From an uncultured Paracoccaceae bacterium (GTDB taxonomy: Bacteria > Pseudomonadota > Alphaproteobacteria > Rhodobacterales > Rhodobacteraceae), in contig CAKZRP010000034.1 of NCBI GenBank assembly GCA_937146765.1, positions 1-62,133 on the forward strand: 62,133 nt of DNA, written 5' to 3'. The notes under the pieces were generated by a model. It was not told the origin of the DNA. It saw nothing but the letters and a program-made list of their open reading frames with translations, and made no database searches. Each line of letters begins with the position of its first letter. The first letter of the stretch is position 1. The position numbers were made by a program, and so were the translations under genes. Below are positions 42,948 to 52,113 of this stretch, piece after piece.

Positions 42948-43468
42948 TCTGGGCTCCTATGTTCGACAGGACTATCGAGCGGCGCGCTTAAAGTTAGGTG
43001 AACGGCTCCTTCACCACGTTTGTCCGGATCACTACAATTTTAGGCATCATCGCACCGGGGCGGCTTCGGCCTTGACCCGCAGGCCTCAGGGCGCGCTCCG
43101 GTCGGCGCAGAGGCCGTGGCGGCACCGCTGCGAAGGACCTTTTCGCAAATGCCTGTTGTTAACCTGTGTTACCCCTGTGTTTACCGCGGTTCTGCGGCCG
43201 GGCCCGGCGCATTCGCCCCCGATCCCGGGCCGGAGGGCGCGGCGCCCGCAACGGGATCTGTTTTGCCGGGAAAAGCCGCCCGGAAGGTGCTGCCGTGCCT
43301 GTCCCTGCGCGGGGCTGCGGGACTGCGCGCGCAATTTTTTGCCGCGCCTCGGGCGGGAGATTGCCCGCAAAAATCATCCCCTAGGCGGCTCTTTGCTTCC
43401 GGTTCCGCGTCATGCGCGAGACACTGCGCGCGATCTTTAGACAGGATCACCACTTATGGGAGGAATCT
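42948..43468. other. Intergenic, divergent promoter region
   Basis: About 520 bases between the leftward giant repeat gene and the rightward TAXI binding-protein gene. No gene with a recognisable product is seen. The first 100 bases beside the repeat gene are less GC-rich and probably hold its promoter. Just before 43469 there is a strong ribosome site, GGGAGGAAT. Confidence 0.5.
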
Positions 43469-44425
43469 ATGCTTAGTCTCAAGACCGCTCTGCGCGGAAC
43501 CCTTGTCGCATCCTGCGTTATCGTTGGCGCGACCGGCGCGCAGGCGCAGAATTTCATCAACGTGCTGACCGGCGGCACCTCCGGGGTCTATTACCCGCTG
43601 GGGGTTGGCCTTTCCAATATCTACGCCGAGAAGATCGAGGGCGTGCGCACCCAGGTGCAATCGACCAAGGCCTCGGTCGAGAACCTGAACCTCCTGCAGA
43701 GCGGGCGCGGCGAGATCGGCTTTGCCCTCGGTGACAGCGTTGCGGCGGCCTGGGCGGGCGATGCCGAGGCAGGCTTTCCCGAGAAGCTCGACCAGCTGCG
43801 TGGCATCGCCGCGATCTATCCGAACTTCATCCAGCTGGTGGCACTGGAGGAAAGCGGCGTGAGCACGCTGGCGGATCTGGCGGGCAAGGGCGTTTCCGTG
43901 GGTGCTCCGGCCTCCGGCACCGAGCTCAATGCGCGCGCCATCTTCGGTGCGGCGGGCATGTCCTATGAGGATTTCGGCAAGACCGAATACCTGCCCTTCG
44001 CGGAATCGGTGGAACTGATGAAGAACCGCCAGCTCGACGCGACGCTGCAATCGGCGGGCCTCGGCGTGGCCTCGATCCGCGATCTCTCCTCCTCGGTGCC
44101 GATCACCGTGGTCGAGATCCCCGCCGCGCTGGCCGAAAGCCTCGGTGCGCCCTATCAGGCGGCCACCATCCCGGCCAATACCTATGACGGGCAGGAGACC
44201 GATGTGCCGACCATCGCCATCTCCAACTACCTCGTGAGCCATGCCGAGGTCAGCGAGGAGGTCGCCTATCAGATGACCAAGCAGCTCTTCGAGAATATCG
44301 AAACCCTGACCGCCTCGCATCAGGCGGCGGCCAAGATCACCCTCGAGCACGCGCTTGACGGCATGCCGGTGCCGCTGCACCCGGGTGCCGAGCGCTACTA
44401 CCGCGAGATGGGTATCCTGAAGTAA
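43469..44425 (+). CDS. TAXI-family TRAP transporter solute-binding protein
   Basis: A 318-residue periplasmic protein. The signal peptide is about residues 1-27, ending in GATGAQAQ. The TAXI start FINVLTGGTSGVYYPLGVGL is followed by VQSTKASVENLNLLQSG, GEIGFALGD and the hinge region GVSVGAPASGTELNAR. It delivers an organic acid to the fused TRAP permease encoded next. The start at 43469 is set by GGGAGGAAT upstream. A terminator-like hairpin after it should make it more abundant than the permease. Confidence 0.95.
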   Translation: MLSLKTALRGTLVASCVIVGATGAQAQNFINVLTGGTSGVYYPLGVGLSNIYAEKIEGVRTQVQSTKASVENLNLLQSGRGEIGFALGDSVAAAWAGDAEAGFPEKLDQLRGIAAIYPNFIQLVALEESGVSTLADLAGKGVSVGAPASGTELNARAIFGAAGMSYEDFGKTEYLPFAESVELMKNRQLDATLQSAGLGVASIRDLSSSVPITVVEIPAALAESLGAPYQAATIPANTYDGQETDVPTIAISNYLVSHAEVSEEVAYQMTKQLFENIETLTASHQAAAKITLEHALDGMPVPLHPGAERYYREMGILK

Positions 44426-44438
44426 GATGACAAATGGG

Positions 44439-44475
44439 CCGTGCCGCGGGGGGAGCCTTTGCGGCACGGTTTTTT
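44439..44475 (+). terminator. Intercistronic attenuating terminator
   Basis: Stem CCGTGCCGC (44439-44447)/GCGGCACGG (44461-44469) followed by six T (44470-44475). It lies between the binding-protein stop and the permease ribosome site (GGGAGGAAGA). Partial termination here would favour the binding protein over the permease. Confidence 0.85.
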
Positions 44476-44491
44476 CTTCTGGGAGGAAGAC

Positions 44492-46591
44492 ATGAGTTCA
44501 CAGAGCACTCCGCAGGCCGTGCCCCAGGCCAGCCCGCAGGATGCGGCCGAAGCCCATGGCGTCACCTTTCCGGCCGGGGCGGTCGGGCGGGTGCTGTTCT
44601 GGGTGGCGGTCGCCTTTTCGCTGTTCCAGATCGCCACGGCGGCGCATCTTCTCGACATGCCGAGCCAGATCGTGCGGGCGGTGCACGTCGGCTTTCTGAC
44701 CGCGCTGACCTTTCCGCTGGTGGCCTTTGCCCGCGAGGCCAGCGGTGGCCTCAAGGCGCTGGCCTGGGCATTGGCGCTGGTCGGCATTCTGGTGGCGGGC
44801 TATCAATGGATCGAGTACCGCGACCTGATCCTGCGCGCGGGCCGGCCGACCGACCTCGACATCATCGTCGGAGTGCTGACGCTGCTGGTGGTCTTTGCCG
44901 CCGGCTATGCGATGATGGGGCTGGCGCTGCCGCTGATCGCGGGCCTGTTCCTGGCCTATTGCCTGTTCGGGGAATACCTGCCCTATCCGCTCAACCACCG
45001 GGGCTATGACTTCGAGCAGGTGGTGGACCACATGGCCTTTGGCACCGAGGGGGTCTATGGCATCCCGGTCTATGTCTCCTCCAGCTATATCTTCCTCTTC
45101 ATCCTCTTCGGCTCCTTTCTGGAACGGGCCGGGATGATCCAGCTCTTCACCGATGTGTCGATGGGGCTCTTCGGGCACCGTCAGGGTGGCGCGGCCAAGG
45201 TTTCGGTGGTCTCCTCGGGCCTGATGGGGACCATCTCCGGGTCGGGCGTGGCCAATGTGGTCACCACCGGGCAGTTCACCATCCCGCTGATGAAACGCTT
45301 CGGCTACCGCGCCGAATTTGCCGGGGGGGTGGAATCCACCGCCTCGATGGGCGGGCAGCTGATGCCGCCGGTGATGGGGGCGGTGGCCTTCATCATGGCC
45401 GAGACCATCGACGTTCCCTATGTCGAGATCGTCAAGGCAGCGCTGATCCCGGCGGTGCTTTATTTCGCCTCCGCCTTCTGGATCGTGCATCTGGAGGCCG
45501 GCAAATACGCCCTCAAGGGCCTGCCCAAGGAGGAGCTGCCCTCGCCGCTCAAGGCGGTGAAGAAGGGCTGGATGCTGCTGGTGCCGCTGGTGATCCTGGT
45601 CTACCTGCTGTTCGGTGGCTACACGCCGCTGTTTGCCGGCACCGTCGGCCTCGGGCTGACGATCCTGCTGATCCTCGGCGGGTCTGTCGTGCTGGGCCTG
45701 CCCGAGGGCACCCTGCGCATCCTGTTCTGGATCGCGCTGGGCCTGGTGACGGCGGCCTTCCTGCAGATGGGCACCTCGGTGCTCTTTGCCGCCGTTGCGG
45801 TGCTGGTGGCGATCTGCGCCGCAAGCCAGGGTGGGCGCAGGACGCTGGGTCTGATCCGCGACAGTCTCGGCGAAGGCGCCCGCACCGCGCTGCCGGTCGG
45901 TGTGGCCTGCGCGCTGGTGGGTGTCATCATCGGCACCATGACCCTCACAGGGGCGGCGAATACCTTTGGCCAGTTCATCGTGTCCATCGGTCAGGACAAC
46001 CTCTTCCTGTCGCTGGTGCTGACGATGATCACCTGTATCTTCCTCGGCATGGGCATCCCGACGATCCCCAATTACATCATCACCTCCTCGATTGCCGGGC
46101 CCGCGCTGCTGCAACTCGGGGTGCCGCTGATCGTCAGCCATATGTTCGTCTTCTACTTCGGCATCCTCGCCGACCTGACGCCGCCGGTGGCGCTGGCCTG
46201 TTTTGCCGCCTCGCCGATTGCCAAGGCTTCGGGGCTCAGGATCTCGATGGAGGCGGTCAAGGTGGCAGCGGCGGGCTTCGTCATTCCCTTCATGGCGGTC
46301 TATACGCCGGTGCTGATGCTGCAACCCGGCGGGCCTCTGGCCGAGGCGATCGGCTTCTGGCCGGCGGTGGCCTATGTCTTTGCCAAGACGCTGATCACCA
46401 TCGGTTTCTGGGGCATTGCCGTGATCGGCTGGTTTGGGCGTCCCTTGGGCTGGGGGATCCGGGCGCTGGCCATGGTGGCGGCCTTTACCCTGGTTGCGGC
46501 CTATCCGATCACCGACGAGATCGGTTTCGCCCTTGCCGCGCTGACGGCTGGGCTGATCTGGCTGCGCCATCGCCGGGCGGCGGTGGCATGA
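44492..46591 (+). CDS. TRAP transporter permease, fused small and large subunits
   Basis: A 699-residue protein with many hydrophobic segments. It combines the small four-segment (DctQ-like) and large (DctM-like) parts, as usual for TAXI systems. Marks are GSFLERAGMIQLFTDVSMGL, MGTISGSGVANVVTTGQFTI, GGQLMPPVMGAVAFIMAE and GILADLTPPVALACFAAS. It uses an ion gradient to import the ligand held by the TAXI protein. The start at 44492 follows GGGAGGAAGA; an in-frame upstream start at 44441 would lie inside the terminator. It overlaps the DUF1850 gene by ATGA. Confidence 0.95.
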   Translation: MSSQSTPQAVPQASPQDAAEAHGVTFPAGAVGRVLFWVAVAFSLFQIATAAHLLDMPSQIVRAVHVGFLTALTFPLVAFAREASGGLKALAWALALVGILVAGYQWIEYRDLILRAGRPTDLDIIVGVLTLLVVFAAGYAMMGLALPLIAGLFLAYCLFGEYLPYPLNHRGYDFEQVVDHMAFGTEGVYGIPVYVSSSYIFLFILFGSFLERAGMIQLFTDVSMGLFGHRQGGAAKVSVVSSGLMGTISGSGVANVVTTGQFTIPLMKRFGYRAEFAGGVESTASMGGQLMPPVMGAVAFIMAETIDVPYVEIVKAALIPAVLYFASAFWIVHLEAGKYALKGLPKEELPSPLKAVKKGWMLLVPLVILVYLLFGGYTPLFAGTVGLGLTILLILGGSVVLGLPEGTLRILFWIALGLVTAAFLQMGTSVLFAAVAVLVAICAASQGGRRTLGLIRDSLGEGARTALPVGVACALVGVIIGTMTLTGAANTFGQFIVSIGQDNLFLSLVLTMITCIFLGMGIPTIPNYIITSSIAGPALLQLGVPLIVSHMFVFYFGILADLTPPVALACFAASPIAKASGLRISMEAVKVAAAGFVIPFMAVYTPVLMLQPGGPLAEAIGFWPAVAYVFAKTLITIGFWGIAVIGWFGRPLGWGIRALAMVAAFTLVAAYPITDEIGFALAALTAGLIWLRHRRAAVA

Positions 46592-46977
46592 GCGCTGCCT
46601 GCGTGATGCTGGGGGCCGCAAGCGTGATGCTTGCGGCCCCCGTTTTCACGCTCGACTGGCAGCATTCGGTGGAACATGTGACCTGGCGCGAAACCTGGGG
46701 GGTGGAGGCCGAAGTGCTGGTGCTGCAGGAGAGCGCCATCAAGGGCTCCGGCGCCGGGATGGAGCCGGGTGAGTCCGCCCGCCTGGTGGACGGCTGGTGG
46801 GTCAGCCCCGGCGGCCTTGTGGTGCGTGACCTCAACCTTGCCGCCTCGGGCGCCACCGGCGGCGGCTGGCGCTTTTGTGCCGACGGCAGCTGCCGCGAGA
46901 TCGGCGCCACGGCAGGCGTCCCCTTGCGCATCGCGCCCTGCGCGCCGGCTCTTTCGGCGGGCGGGGGCGCGGGGTAG
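46588..46977 (+). CDS. DUF1850 protein, TAXI-TRAP accessory
   Basis: A 129-residue protein with the DUF1850 marks FTLDWQHSVEHVTWRE, KGSGAGMEPGES and a late WRFCADGSC. A short hydrophobic start (VMLGAASVMLAAP) suggests export. DUF1850 genes regularly accompany TAXI-TRAP permeases, but their role is not established. The gene overlaps the permease stop by ATGA. A perfect 12-bp hairpin followed by CGTTTT lies within its first 20 codons, which could cut its expression. Confidence 0.85.
   Translation: MSAACVMLGAASVMLAAPVFTLDWQHSVEHVTWRETWGVEAEVLVLQESAIKGSGAGMEPGESARLVDGWWVSPGGLVVRDLNLAASGATGGGWRFCADGSCREIGATAGVPLRIAPCAPALSAGGGAG
46612..46640 (+). terminator. Terminator-like hairpin inside the DUF1850 start
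   Basis: GGGGCCGCAAGC (46612-46623), loop GTGAT, GCTTGCGGCCCC (46629-46640), then CGTTTT. The perfect stem is as strong as a normal intrinsic terminator, but it lies in the coding region. It may attenuate transcription into DUF1850 and the kinase genes. Confidence 0.6.
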
Positions 46978-46986
46978 GGTGGCGCC

Positions 46987-48771
46987 ATGATGATCCTCTC
47001 GCGCCGCGCATTCTGGTTGCTTCTGGCTCTTCTTGCCGTGGTGGCCGCGGCGGGGGCAGGGGGCGTGGCCCGCCACCTCAGCCGGGCGGTACTGGAACAA
47101 AGGCTCGACCGGGCGCTGAGTCTCACCGCGCGCACCATCGAATCGGAGATCGAGCGGTTTCGCTACCTGCCCGCGCTGACGCTGGAGGATCCGCGCATCC
47201 GCGCCGCCATCACCTGGCCCCGGTCCGAGGCCGCGATCGGCGATGCCAACCGGGCACTGGCGCGCGCGGCCCAGCATTCCGGTGCGTCGGACCTCTATCT
47301 GCTGGATGAGAGCGGCACCGCGCTGGCGGCCAGCAACTGGCAGACCGAGAACAGTTTCATCGGCTCCAACTACGCCTTCCGCCCCTATTTCCGCGATGCC
47401 ATGGCCAAGGGCAGTGGCCGGTTCTACGGCGTCGGTGTCACCACCGGCGAGCCCGGCTATTTCCTCTCCTCGCGCACAGAGATCAACGACCGGCCGGCGG
47501 TGATGGTGGCCAAGGTGGACCTGCGCCCGCTGCAGGCGGGCTGGAGCGATGCCAATGGCACCCTGGCGGTGGCCGACCGTTTCGGGGTGGTGTTCCTGAC
47601 CGGCGATCCCGACTGGCTCTACCGTCCGCTGTTCCCGTTGCCGGAGGGGCGCGCGGCGGAGATCACCGCGGCGCGGGCCTATGCGGCGCTGCCGGTGATC
47701 GAGCGCGCGCCGGTGCTGGCCTCTGCCGATCAGACCCGGCTGTCACTGGCCGCGGGGCCTGCCCTGTTGCGGCGGCAGATGCTGCCGCGCGACAGCTGGA
47801 CGCTGATGATCAGCGCGCCACTGGCCCCGGTCGAGCGGGCGATGTGGCTCACCATCGGGGCGGCGCTGGTCACGGCGCTGGCGCTGGGGGCCTTGGTGCA
47901 GACCTATCTGCAACGGCGCCACATGATCGCGATGCGCCTGCGCCAGAACGCGCTTCTGGAGAGCCGGGTGACGAAACGCACCGCCGCCCTGATGCGCGAA
48001 ATCGAGGAACGCCGCCGCACCGAGGCGGATCTGCGCGCCGCGCGCGATGCGCTGATCCATTCCGAGAAGATGGCCGCCCTGGGGCGCATGTCCGCCGCCA
48101 TCGTGCATGAGATCAGCCAGCCCCTGGCCGCGATGGAGGCGACGCTGGCGGCGGCGCTGCTCTCGGGCAAGGCCGAGGACGAATTTGTCACCACGCGCAT
48201 CGACAAGGCCCGCAGCCATATCCGCCGCATCCTGCGCACCATCCGGCATCTGAAGAGCTTTTCGCGCAAGGATTCCGGCACGCTGGGTCCGGTTGCGGTG
48301 GATGCGGCCCTGCGCAATGCCATCGACCTCGTGGCTCCCCGCGCGGCGGATGCGGGCGTCGAGATCGCCTTTGCCCCCGAGGGCGAGGTGTCAGTGATCC
48401 GGGTGGGGCAGGTGCGGCTCGAACAGGTGCTGGTGAACCTGCTGGTCAATGCGCTCGACGCGGTGGAGGGGCAGGCGGCGGCTGCCGTGACCGTGACCCG
48501 CAGCGAGGCCGCGGGGCAGGTGGAGATCGCCGTGACCGACAATGGTCCGGGCATCCCGGCCTCGCTCATCACCCGGGTGATGGAGCCTTTCTTCAGCACC
48601 AAGTCCAGCGGCGAGAGCCTCGGCCTCGGCCTGTCGATTTCCCGCAGCATCGTCGAGGAATTCGGGGGCAGCCTCATGCTGGACGAGGCGCCGGGCGGCG
48701 GCACCCGGGCCTCCCTCCGCTTTGCCGCGCTGACCGGGGACGGGACCGGGGAGAGGATGGTGGCAGAATGA
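46987..48771 (+). CDS. DctB-like sensor histidine kinase
   Basis: A 594-residue membrane kinase. Two membrane segments (about 7-28 and about 280-302) enclose a periplasmic double-Cache-like sensor domain with YLLDESGTALAASNW, GSNYAFRPYFRDAM and GYFLSSR, typical of DctB. A coiled linker follows, then the H-box VHEISQPLAAMEATL (His about 374), the N-box NLLVNALDAV, and the G boxes DNGPGIP and GLGLSIS. It should sense a carboxylate and phosphorylate the regulator encoded next (four-base overlap). Its place after the TAXI-TRAP operon suggests it controls that importer. Confidence 0.93.
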   Translation: MMILSRRAFWLLLALLAVVAAAGAGGVARHLSRAVLEQRLDRALSLTARTIESEIERFRYLPALTLEDPRIRAAITWPRSEAAIGDANRALARAAQHSGASDLYLLDESGTALAASNWQTENSFIGSNYAFRPYFRDAMAKGSGRFYGVGVTTGEPGYFLSSRTEINDRPAVMVAKVDLRPLQAGWSDANGTLAVADRFGVVFLTGDPDWLYRPLFPLPEGRAAEITAARAYAALPVIERAPVLASADQTRLSLAAGPALLRRQMLPRDSWTLMISAPLAPVERAMWLTIGAALVTALALGALVQTYLQRRHMIAMRLRQNALLESRVTKRTAALMREIEERRRTEADLRAARDALIHSEKMAALGRMSAAIVHEISQPLAAMEATLAAALLSGKAEDEFVTTRIDKARSHIRRILRTIRHLKSFSRKDSGTLGPVAVDAALRNAIDLVAPRAADAGVEIAFAPEGEVSVIRVGQVRLEQVLVNLLVNALDAVEGQAAAAVTVTRSEAAGQVEIAVTDNGPGIPASLITRVMEPFFSTKSSGESLGLGLSISRSIVEEFGGSLMLDEAPGGGTRASLRFAALTGDGTGERMVAE

Positions 48772-50072
48772 CCCCGGCACGGATCTTTGTGGTCGAAGAT
48801 GACCCCGATCACCTCGATAGCCTCTGTGATCTGATCGCGGCGGTGGGGCATGAGACCGTGCCTTTCACCTCGGGGGCGGAGGCCCTTGCGGCGGCGCGGC
48901 AGGATCCGCCGGCGCTGGTGCTCACCGACCTCAGGATGCCGGGCATGGACGGGATCGCGCTTCTCTCGGCGCTGGTGGAGGCGGGGTGCAGCGCGCCGGT
49001 GGTGCTCTTGACCGGGCACGGCGATGTCAGCCATGCGGTCCAGGCGATGCAGCTCGGGGCCGAGGACTTCCTCGAAAAACCCTATGCCGCCGAACATCTC
49101 CTGTCGGTGATCGCGCGGGGCCTCAAGACCGGGCGTCTCAAGGCCGAGGTGGCGCGGTTGCAGAACCGGCTGGCGGAGCAGGGCGATTTCATCGGAGACA
49201 GCCGCCCGATCGCGGAGCTGCGGGCGCGGCTGCGGGAGCTGGCACCGCTGGAGATCGACGTGGTGGTGACCGGCGAGACCGGCACCGGCAAGGAGCTTGC
49301 GGCCCGGCTTCTGCATCATCGCGGCAAGCGCGCCGAAGGCCCCTTTGTGGTCGTGAACTGCGCGACCCTGCCGGACAGCGGCGCCGAACAGGTGCTGTTC
49401 GGCACGGTTGACCGGCCGGGGCTGATCCTGCAGGCGGCAGGCGGCACGCTGTTCCTCGACCAGATCGAGAGCCTGTCGCTGGCGCTGCAACCCAAGCTGT
49501 TGCGGGTGCTGCAGATCCGCATGGTCGACACCCCGGAGGGGGCGCAATCGGTGGATTTCCGGTGTGTGACCGCCACCACCGCCCCCCTGCGCGAAGCGAT
49601 CCGCGACGGCCGCCTGCGCGAGGATCTTTATTACCGGATCGCGGGCTATGAACTCACCCTGCCAGCGCTGCGGCAGATCCCCGGCGACCTTGCGCAGCTG
49701 TTTGAACATTTCCTCGCCGCCGCCGCCGCCCGTCATGGCCGCGATGTGCCGGAGGTCGGGTTTCAGGACCGCAAGGCGTTGCAGGCCCATCACTGGCCGG
49801 GCAACCTGCACGAGCTGCGGCTGGTGGCGGAACGCCATGTGCTCGGGCTGGAACAGCCGCGCAGCCGACCCGAGGCCGGCGAATTGGGGCTGGGCCAGAA
49901 CCTGCGGGATCTGGTGGCCAATTTCGAGGCACAGGAGATCGCCCGGGTGCTCGACCGCTGTCGCGGCAATACCGAGGCGGCGGCCCGCATCCTCGGCCTG
50001 CCGCGCCGCACCCTCAACGACAAGATCGCCAAGTCCCCCCTGCTGCAGCACTGGCGCGATACCGCCCGCTAG
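48768..50072 (+). CDS. NtrC/DctD-like response regulator without GAFTGA
   Basis: A 434-residue protein. The receiver domain (about 1-120) has acidic EDDPD and the phospho-Asp in LTDLRMPGMDG. The AAA+ part (about 140-370) has Walker A GETGTGKE. The GAFTGA loop that contacts sigma-54 is missing: after EQVLFG the sequence goes straight to TVDRPGLILQAAGGTLFLDQ. Walker B reads LFLDQI, with Gln instead of the catalytic Glu. The Fis-type helix-turn-helix at the end has TEAAARILGLPRRTLNDKI. It therefore probably works without sigma-54 and with little ATPase activity, like GAFTGA-less NtrC of Rhodobacter capsulatus. Confidence 0.92.
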   Translation: MTPARIFVVEDDPDHLDSLCDLIAAVGHETVPFTSGAEALAAARQDPPALVLTDLRMPGMDGIALLSALVEAGCSAPVVLLTGHGDVSHAVQAMQLGAEDFLEKPYAAEHLLSVIARGLKTGRLKAEVARLQNRLAEQGDFIGDSRPIAELRARLRELAPLEIDVVVTGETGTGKELAARLLHHRGKRAEGPFVVVNCATLPDSGAEQVLFGTVDRPGLILQAAGGTLFLDQIESLSLALQPKLLRVLQIRMVDTPEGAQSVDFRCVTATTAPLREAIRDGRLREDLYYRIAGYELTLPALRQIPGDLAQLFEHFLAAAAARHGRDVPEVGFQDRKALQAHHWPGNLHELRLVAERHVLGLEQPRSRPEAGELGLGQNLRDLVANFEAQEIARVLDRCRGNTEAAARILGLPRRTLNDKIAKSPLLQHWRDTAR

Positions 50073-50095
50073 CGACCGATGGCGGCTGCGCGCGC

Positions 50096-50830
50096 TCAGG
50101 TGGCAGGGCCGTCGAGCGCGCAGGCGCGGTCCACGCCATGGCGTTCCAGAATGTCGGCGATGCGACCGGAACGGGCGGCGGTGGCGACGAAGTCCTGCAG
50201 GGCGGCGGCGGCTCTGGGGCGACCGGCAGGCACGCCCATGGCCTGGCGGATCGACATGAAGGGCGGAGACAGGAGCCTGCTGCCGGGCCGATGCAGCGCC
50301 TCTTCGGCCATCACCGAGGCGATGCCGGCCACGGCGGCAACCCGGCCCTGATCCAGGGCCGCCAGCATCGCGTGGATGTCGTGGAAATACATCACATGCT
50401 CAGCCCCCGGCAGCCGCGCGAGGGTCAGGCTATAGGCGCTGCCCTCCACCGATCCGACCGGCAGGCCTAAGGCGACCAGATCCCGGGAGGTCTGCGCCGG
50501 GCAGGTTGCCCCTGCGAGATAGCTGCCGTCGATCTGCACATAGGGCGCGGAGAAATGGATGGTCTCGGCGCGTTTGGGGTCGAGGGCGAGAAAACACAGG
50601 TCCCACAGCTCCTCGGTGGCACTGGCCGAGACATCCACGGCCCGGTCCATCTCGACAAAGCGCAGCTCCACCCCGAGCTGCTCGGCCAGGGCGCGCGCCA
50701 GATCCGCGGTGATGCCCATGGGCTGCCCCGCCTCGTCGCGCCCGATCAAGACCCGATTGCCGAAGTTCAGCGCCGCCCGCAACACGCCCGTCGGGCAGAA
50801 CTCGCGGGTCACCGCATCCTTGTCTGTCAT
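50096..50830 (-). CDS. Family-3 solute-binding-like protein without signal peptide
   Basis: A 244-residue protein of the amino-acid binding fold (PF00497): VLRAALNFGNRVLIGRDEAG followed by QPMGITADLARALAEQLGVE, ELWDLCFLALDPKRAETIHF, SAPYVQIDGSYLA and a C-terminal GRIADILERHGV. The N-terminus (MTDKDAVTREFCP) is not a signal peptide, so it may stay in the cytoplasm as a ligand sensor, or an upstream start is missed. No permease is adjacent. It points away from the tctC promoter region. Its ligand and role are unknown. Confidence 0.8.
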   Translation of the reverse strand: MTDKDAVTREFCPTGVLRAALNFGNRVLIGRDEAGQPMGITADLARALAEQLGVELRFVEMDRAVDVSASATEELWDLCFLALDPKRAETIHFSAPYVQIDGSYLAGATCPAQTSRDLVALGLPVGSVEGSAYSLTLARLPGAEHVMYFHDIHAMLAALDQGRVAAVAGIASVMAEEALHRPGSRLLSPPFMSIRQAMGVPAGRPRAAAALQDFVATAARSGRIADILERHGVDRACALDGPAT

Positions 50831-50878
50831 TTCGACTTTTTCCCTGTTTGCACAAAAGCATCATAAAATTCACGGTTA

Positions 50879-51007
50879 TTTCTGCATTGCCGCATTGCTG
50901 GTGCAGAAATCAACCCTTTGTAAGCAGGTTCATTCTGCGATCCATTGTCGGCCCTGCTGATTTGCACGCCTGCATCAATATTGCATTTTAAGATCGAAAG
51001 ATGCAAT
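50879..51007. promoter_or_regulatory. Two inverted repeats upstream of tctC, candidate operators
   Basis: TTTCTGCA (50879-50886) and TGCAGAAA (50902-50909) are exact inverted repeats with a 15-base spacer. ATTGCAT (50980-50986) and ATGCAAT (51001-51007) are another pair with 14 bases. Both contain TGCA or ATGCA, and a related palindrome occurs near the GntR gene. They could bind the GntR regulator encoded at 56852-57763 or another regulator. Confidence 0.45.
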
Positions 51008-51061
51008 GATGACGTGAGGGCGATTCTGCGCTCTCGCAGAACACCCAAGGGAGGAACATCA

Positions 51062-52051
51062 ATGCTCATCAAGTCGATCCGCGTCGCCGCGGTGACGGCC
51101 ATCGCTCTGTTTGCGACCGGTGCGGTCGTACAGGCTCAGGACTTCAAGCCCGAAAACCCGGAATGCATCGCGCCGGCCAACCCCGGCGGCGGCTGGGATT
51201 TCATTTGCCGCACCACGGCAAAATACCTGTTCAATCTGGGTCTGACCTCGAGCACCATGCAGGTGACCAACATGACCGGCGGTGGCGGCGGGGTGGCCTT
51301 TGCCCATACGGTGAAAGAGCGCAACGAGGACGACAACCTGATCGTGGCGGCCTCGATGTCGACCAGTGCCCGGATCGCGCAGGGCGTGTTCGAGGGGGCC
51401 ACCAAGGAGGACGTGCATTGGCTGGCGACCTTCGGTGCCGAATATGGCGCCATCGCGGTTGCGGCCAATTCCGAGATCCAGACGCTCACCCAGATGATGG
51501 ACATGATCAAGGCCGATCCGCGCTCCATCGCCATCGCCGGTGGCTCCTCGGTCGGCAGCTATGACCACATCAAGCCGATGCTGATCGGTCAGGCGGCGGG
51601 CATGGAGGATGTCACCCAGATGAAATACGTCTCCTTCTCCGGTGGCGGCGAGGCGGTGACCGCGCTTCTGTCCAACTCGGTGCAGGCCCTGTCTGGCGAT
51701 ATGTCCGAGATGCTCGGCTTTGTGGAATCCGGCGATATCCGTCTGATCGCCATTCTCGCCCCCGAGCGGCTGGAGGCCTTCCCGGACGTGCCCACGGCCA
51801 AGGAACAGGGCTATGACGTGGTGGGTGCCAACTGGCGCGGGTTCTACATGCCGGCCGGGGCCTCTGACGCAGCCAAGGCGTTCTGGTCCGATGCCATCCA
51901 GACCATGGTGCAGGACGCAGGCTTTCAGGCCGATCTGAAGGCGGCCTCCATCGAGCCGTTCAACAACTTCGGTGCCGATATGGACGCCTTTGCGGCCAAG
52001 ACCATCGACGAGGTGCGCACCCTGTCCAAGGAAATCGGCATCATCCAGTGA
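51062..52051 (+). CDS. tctC: TctC-like tricarboxylate-binding protein
   Basis: A 329-residue periplasmic protein. The start at 51062 follows GGGAGGAACATCA. The signal peptide is about residues 1-26, ending VVQAQ. TTT-family marks are ECIAPANPGGGWDFICRTTA, NMTGGGGGVAFAHTV and the C-terminal PDVPTAKEQGYDVV with NWRGFYMPAG. It binds the substrate for the TctAB permease. The neighbouring aconitase-family gene points to citrate, aconitate, tricarballylate or a related tricarboxylate. Confidence 0.94.
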   Translation: MLIKSIRVAAVTAIALFATGAVVQAQDFKPENPECIAPANPGGGWDFICRTTAKYLFNLGLTSSTMQVTNMTGGGGGVAFAHTVKERNEDDNLIVAASMSTSARIAQGVFEGATKEDVHWLATFGAEYGAIAVAANSEIQTLTQMMDMIKADPRSIAIAGGSSVGSYDHIKPMLIGQAAGMEDVTQMKYVSFSGGGEAVTALLSNSVQALSGDMSEMLGFVESGDIRLIAILAPERLEAFPDVPTAKEQGYDVVGANWRGFYMPAGASDAAKAFWSDAIQTMVQDAGFQADLKAASIEPFNNFGADMDAFAAKTIDEVRTLSKEIGIIQ

Positions 52052-52061
52052 TGTCGGATCT

Positions 52062-52089
52062 GGGTCGTCCTGTCCTGTCGGGACGACCC
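52062..52089 (+). terminator. Intercistronic hairpin between tctC and tctB
   Basis: GGGTCGTCC (52062-52070) pairs with GGACGACCC (52081-52089) over a ten-base loop; there is no T-tract. It begins just after the tctC stop and probably stabilises tctC mRNA or reduces readthrough. Confidence 0.6.
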
Positions 52090-52113
52090 GCTTTCATTCC
52101 CCGGGAGGAAACC

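Noticed and set aside
44498..46621. Minus-strand frame of 707 codons opposite the TRAP permease
   Set aside because: A Gln/Arg/His-rich product without motifs, a typical antisense frame of a GC-rich membrane-protein gene.
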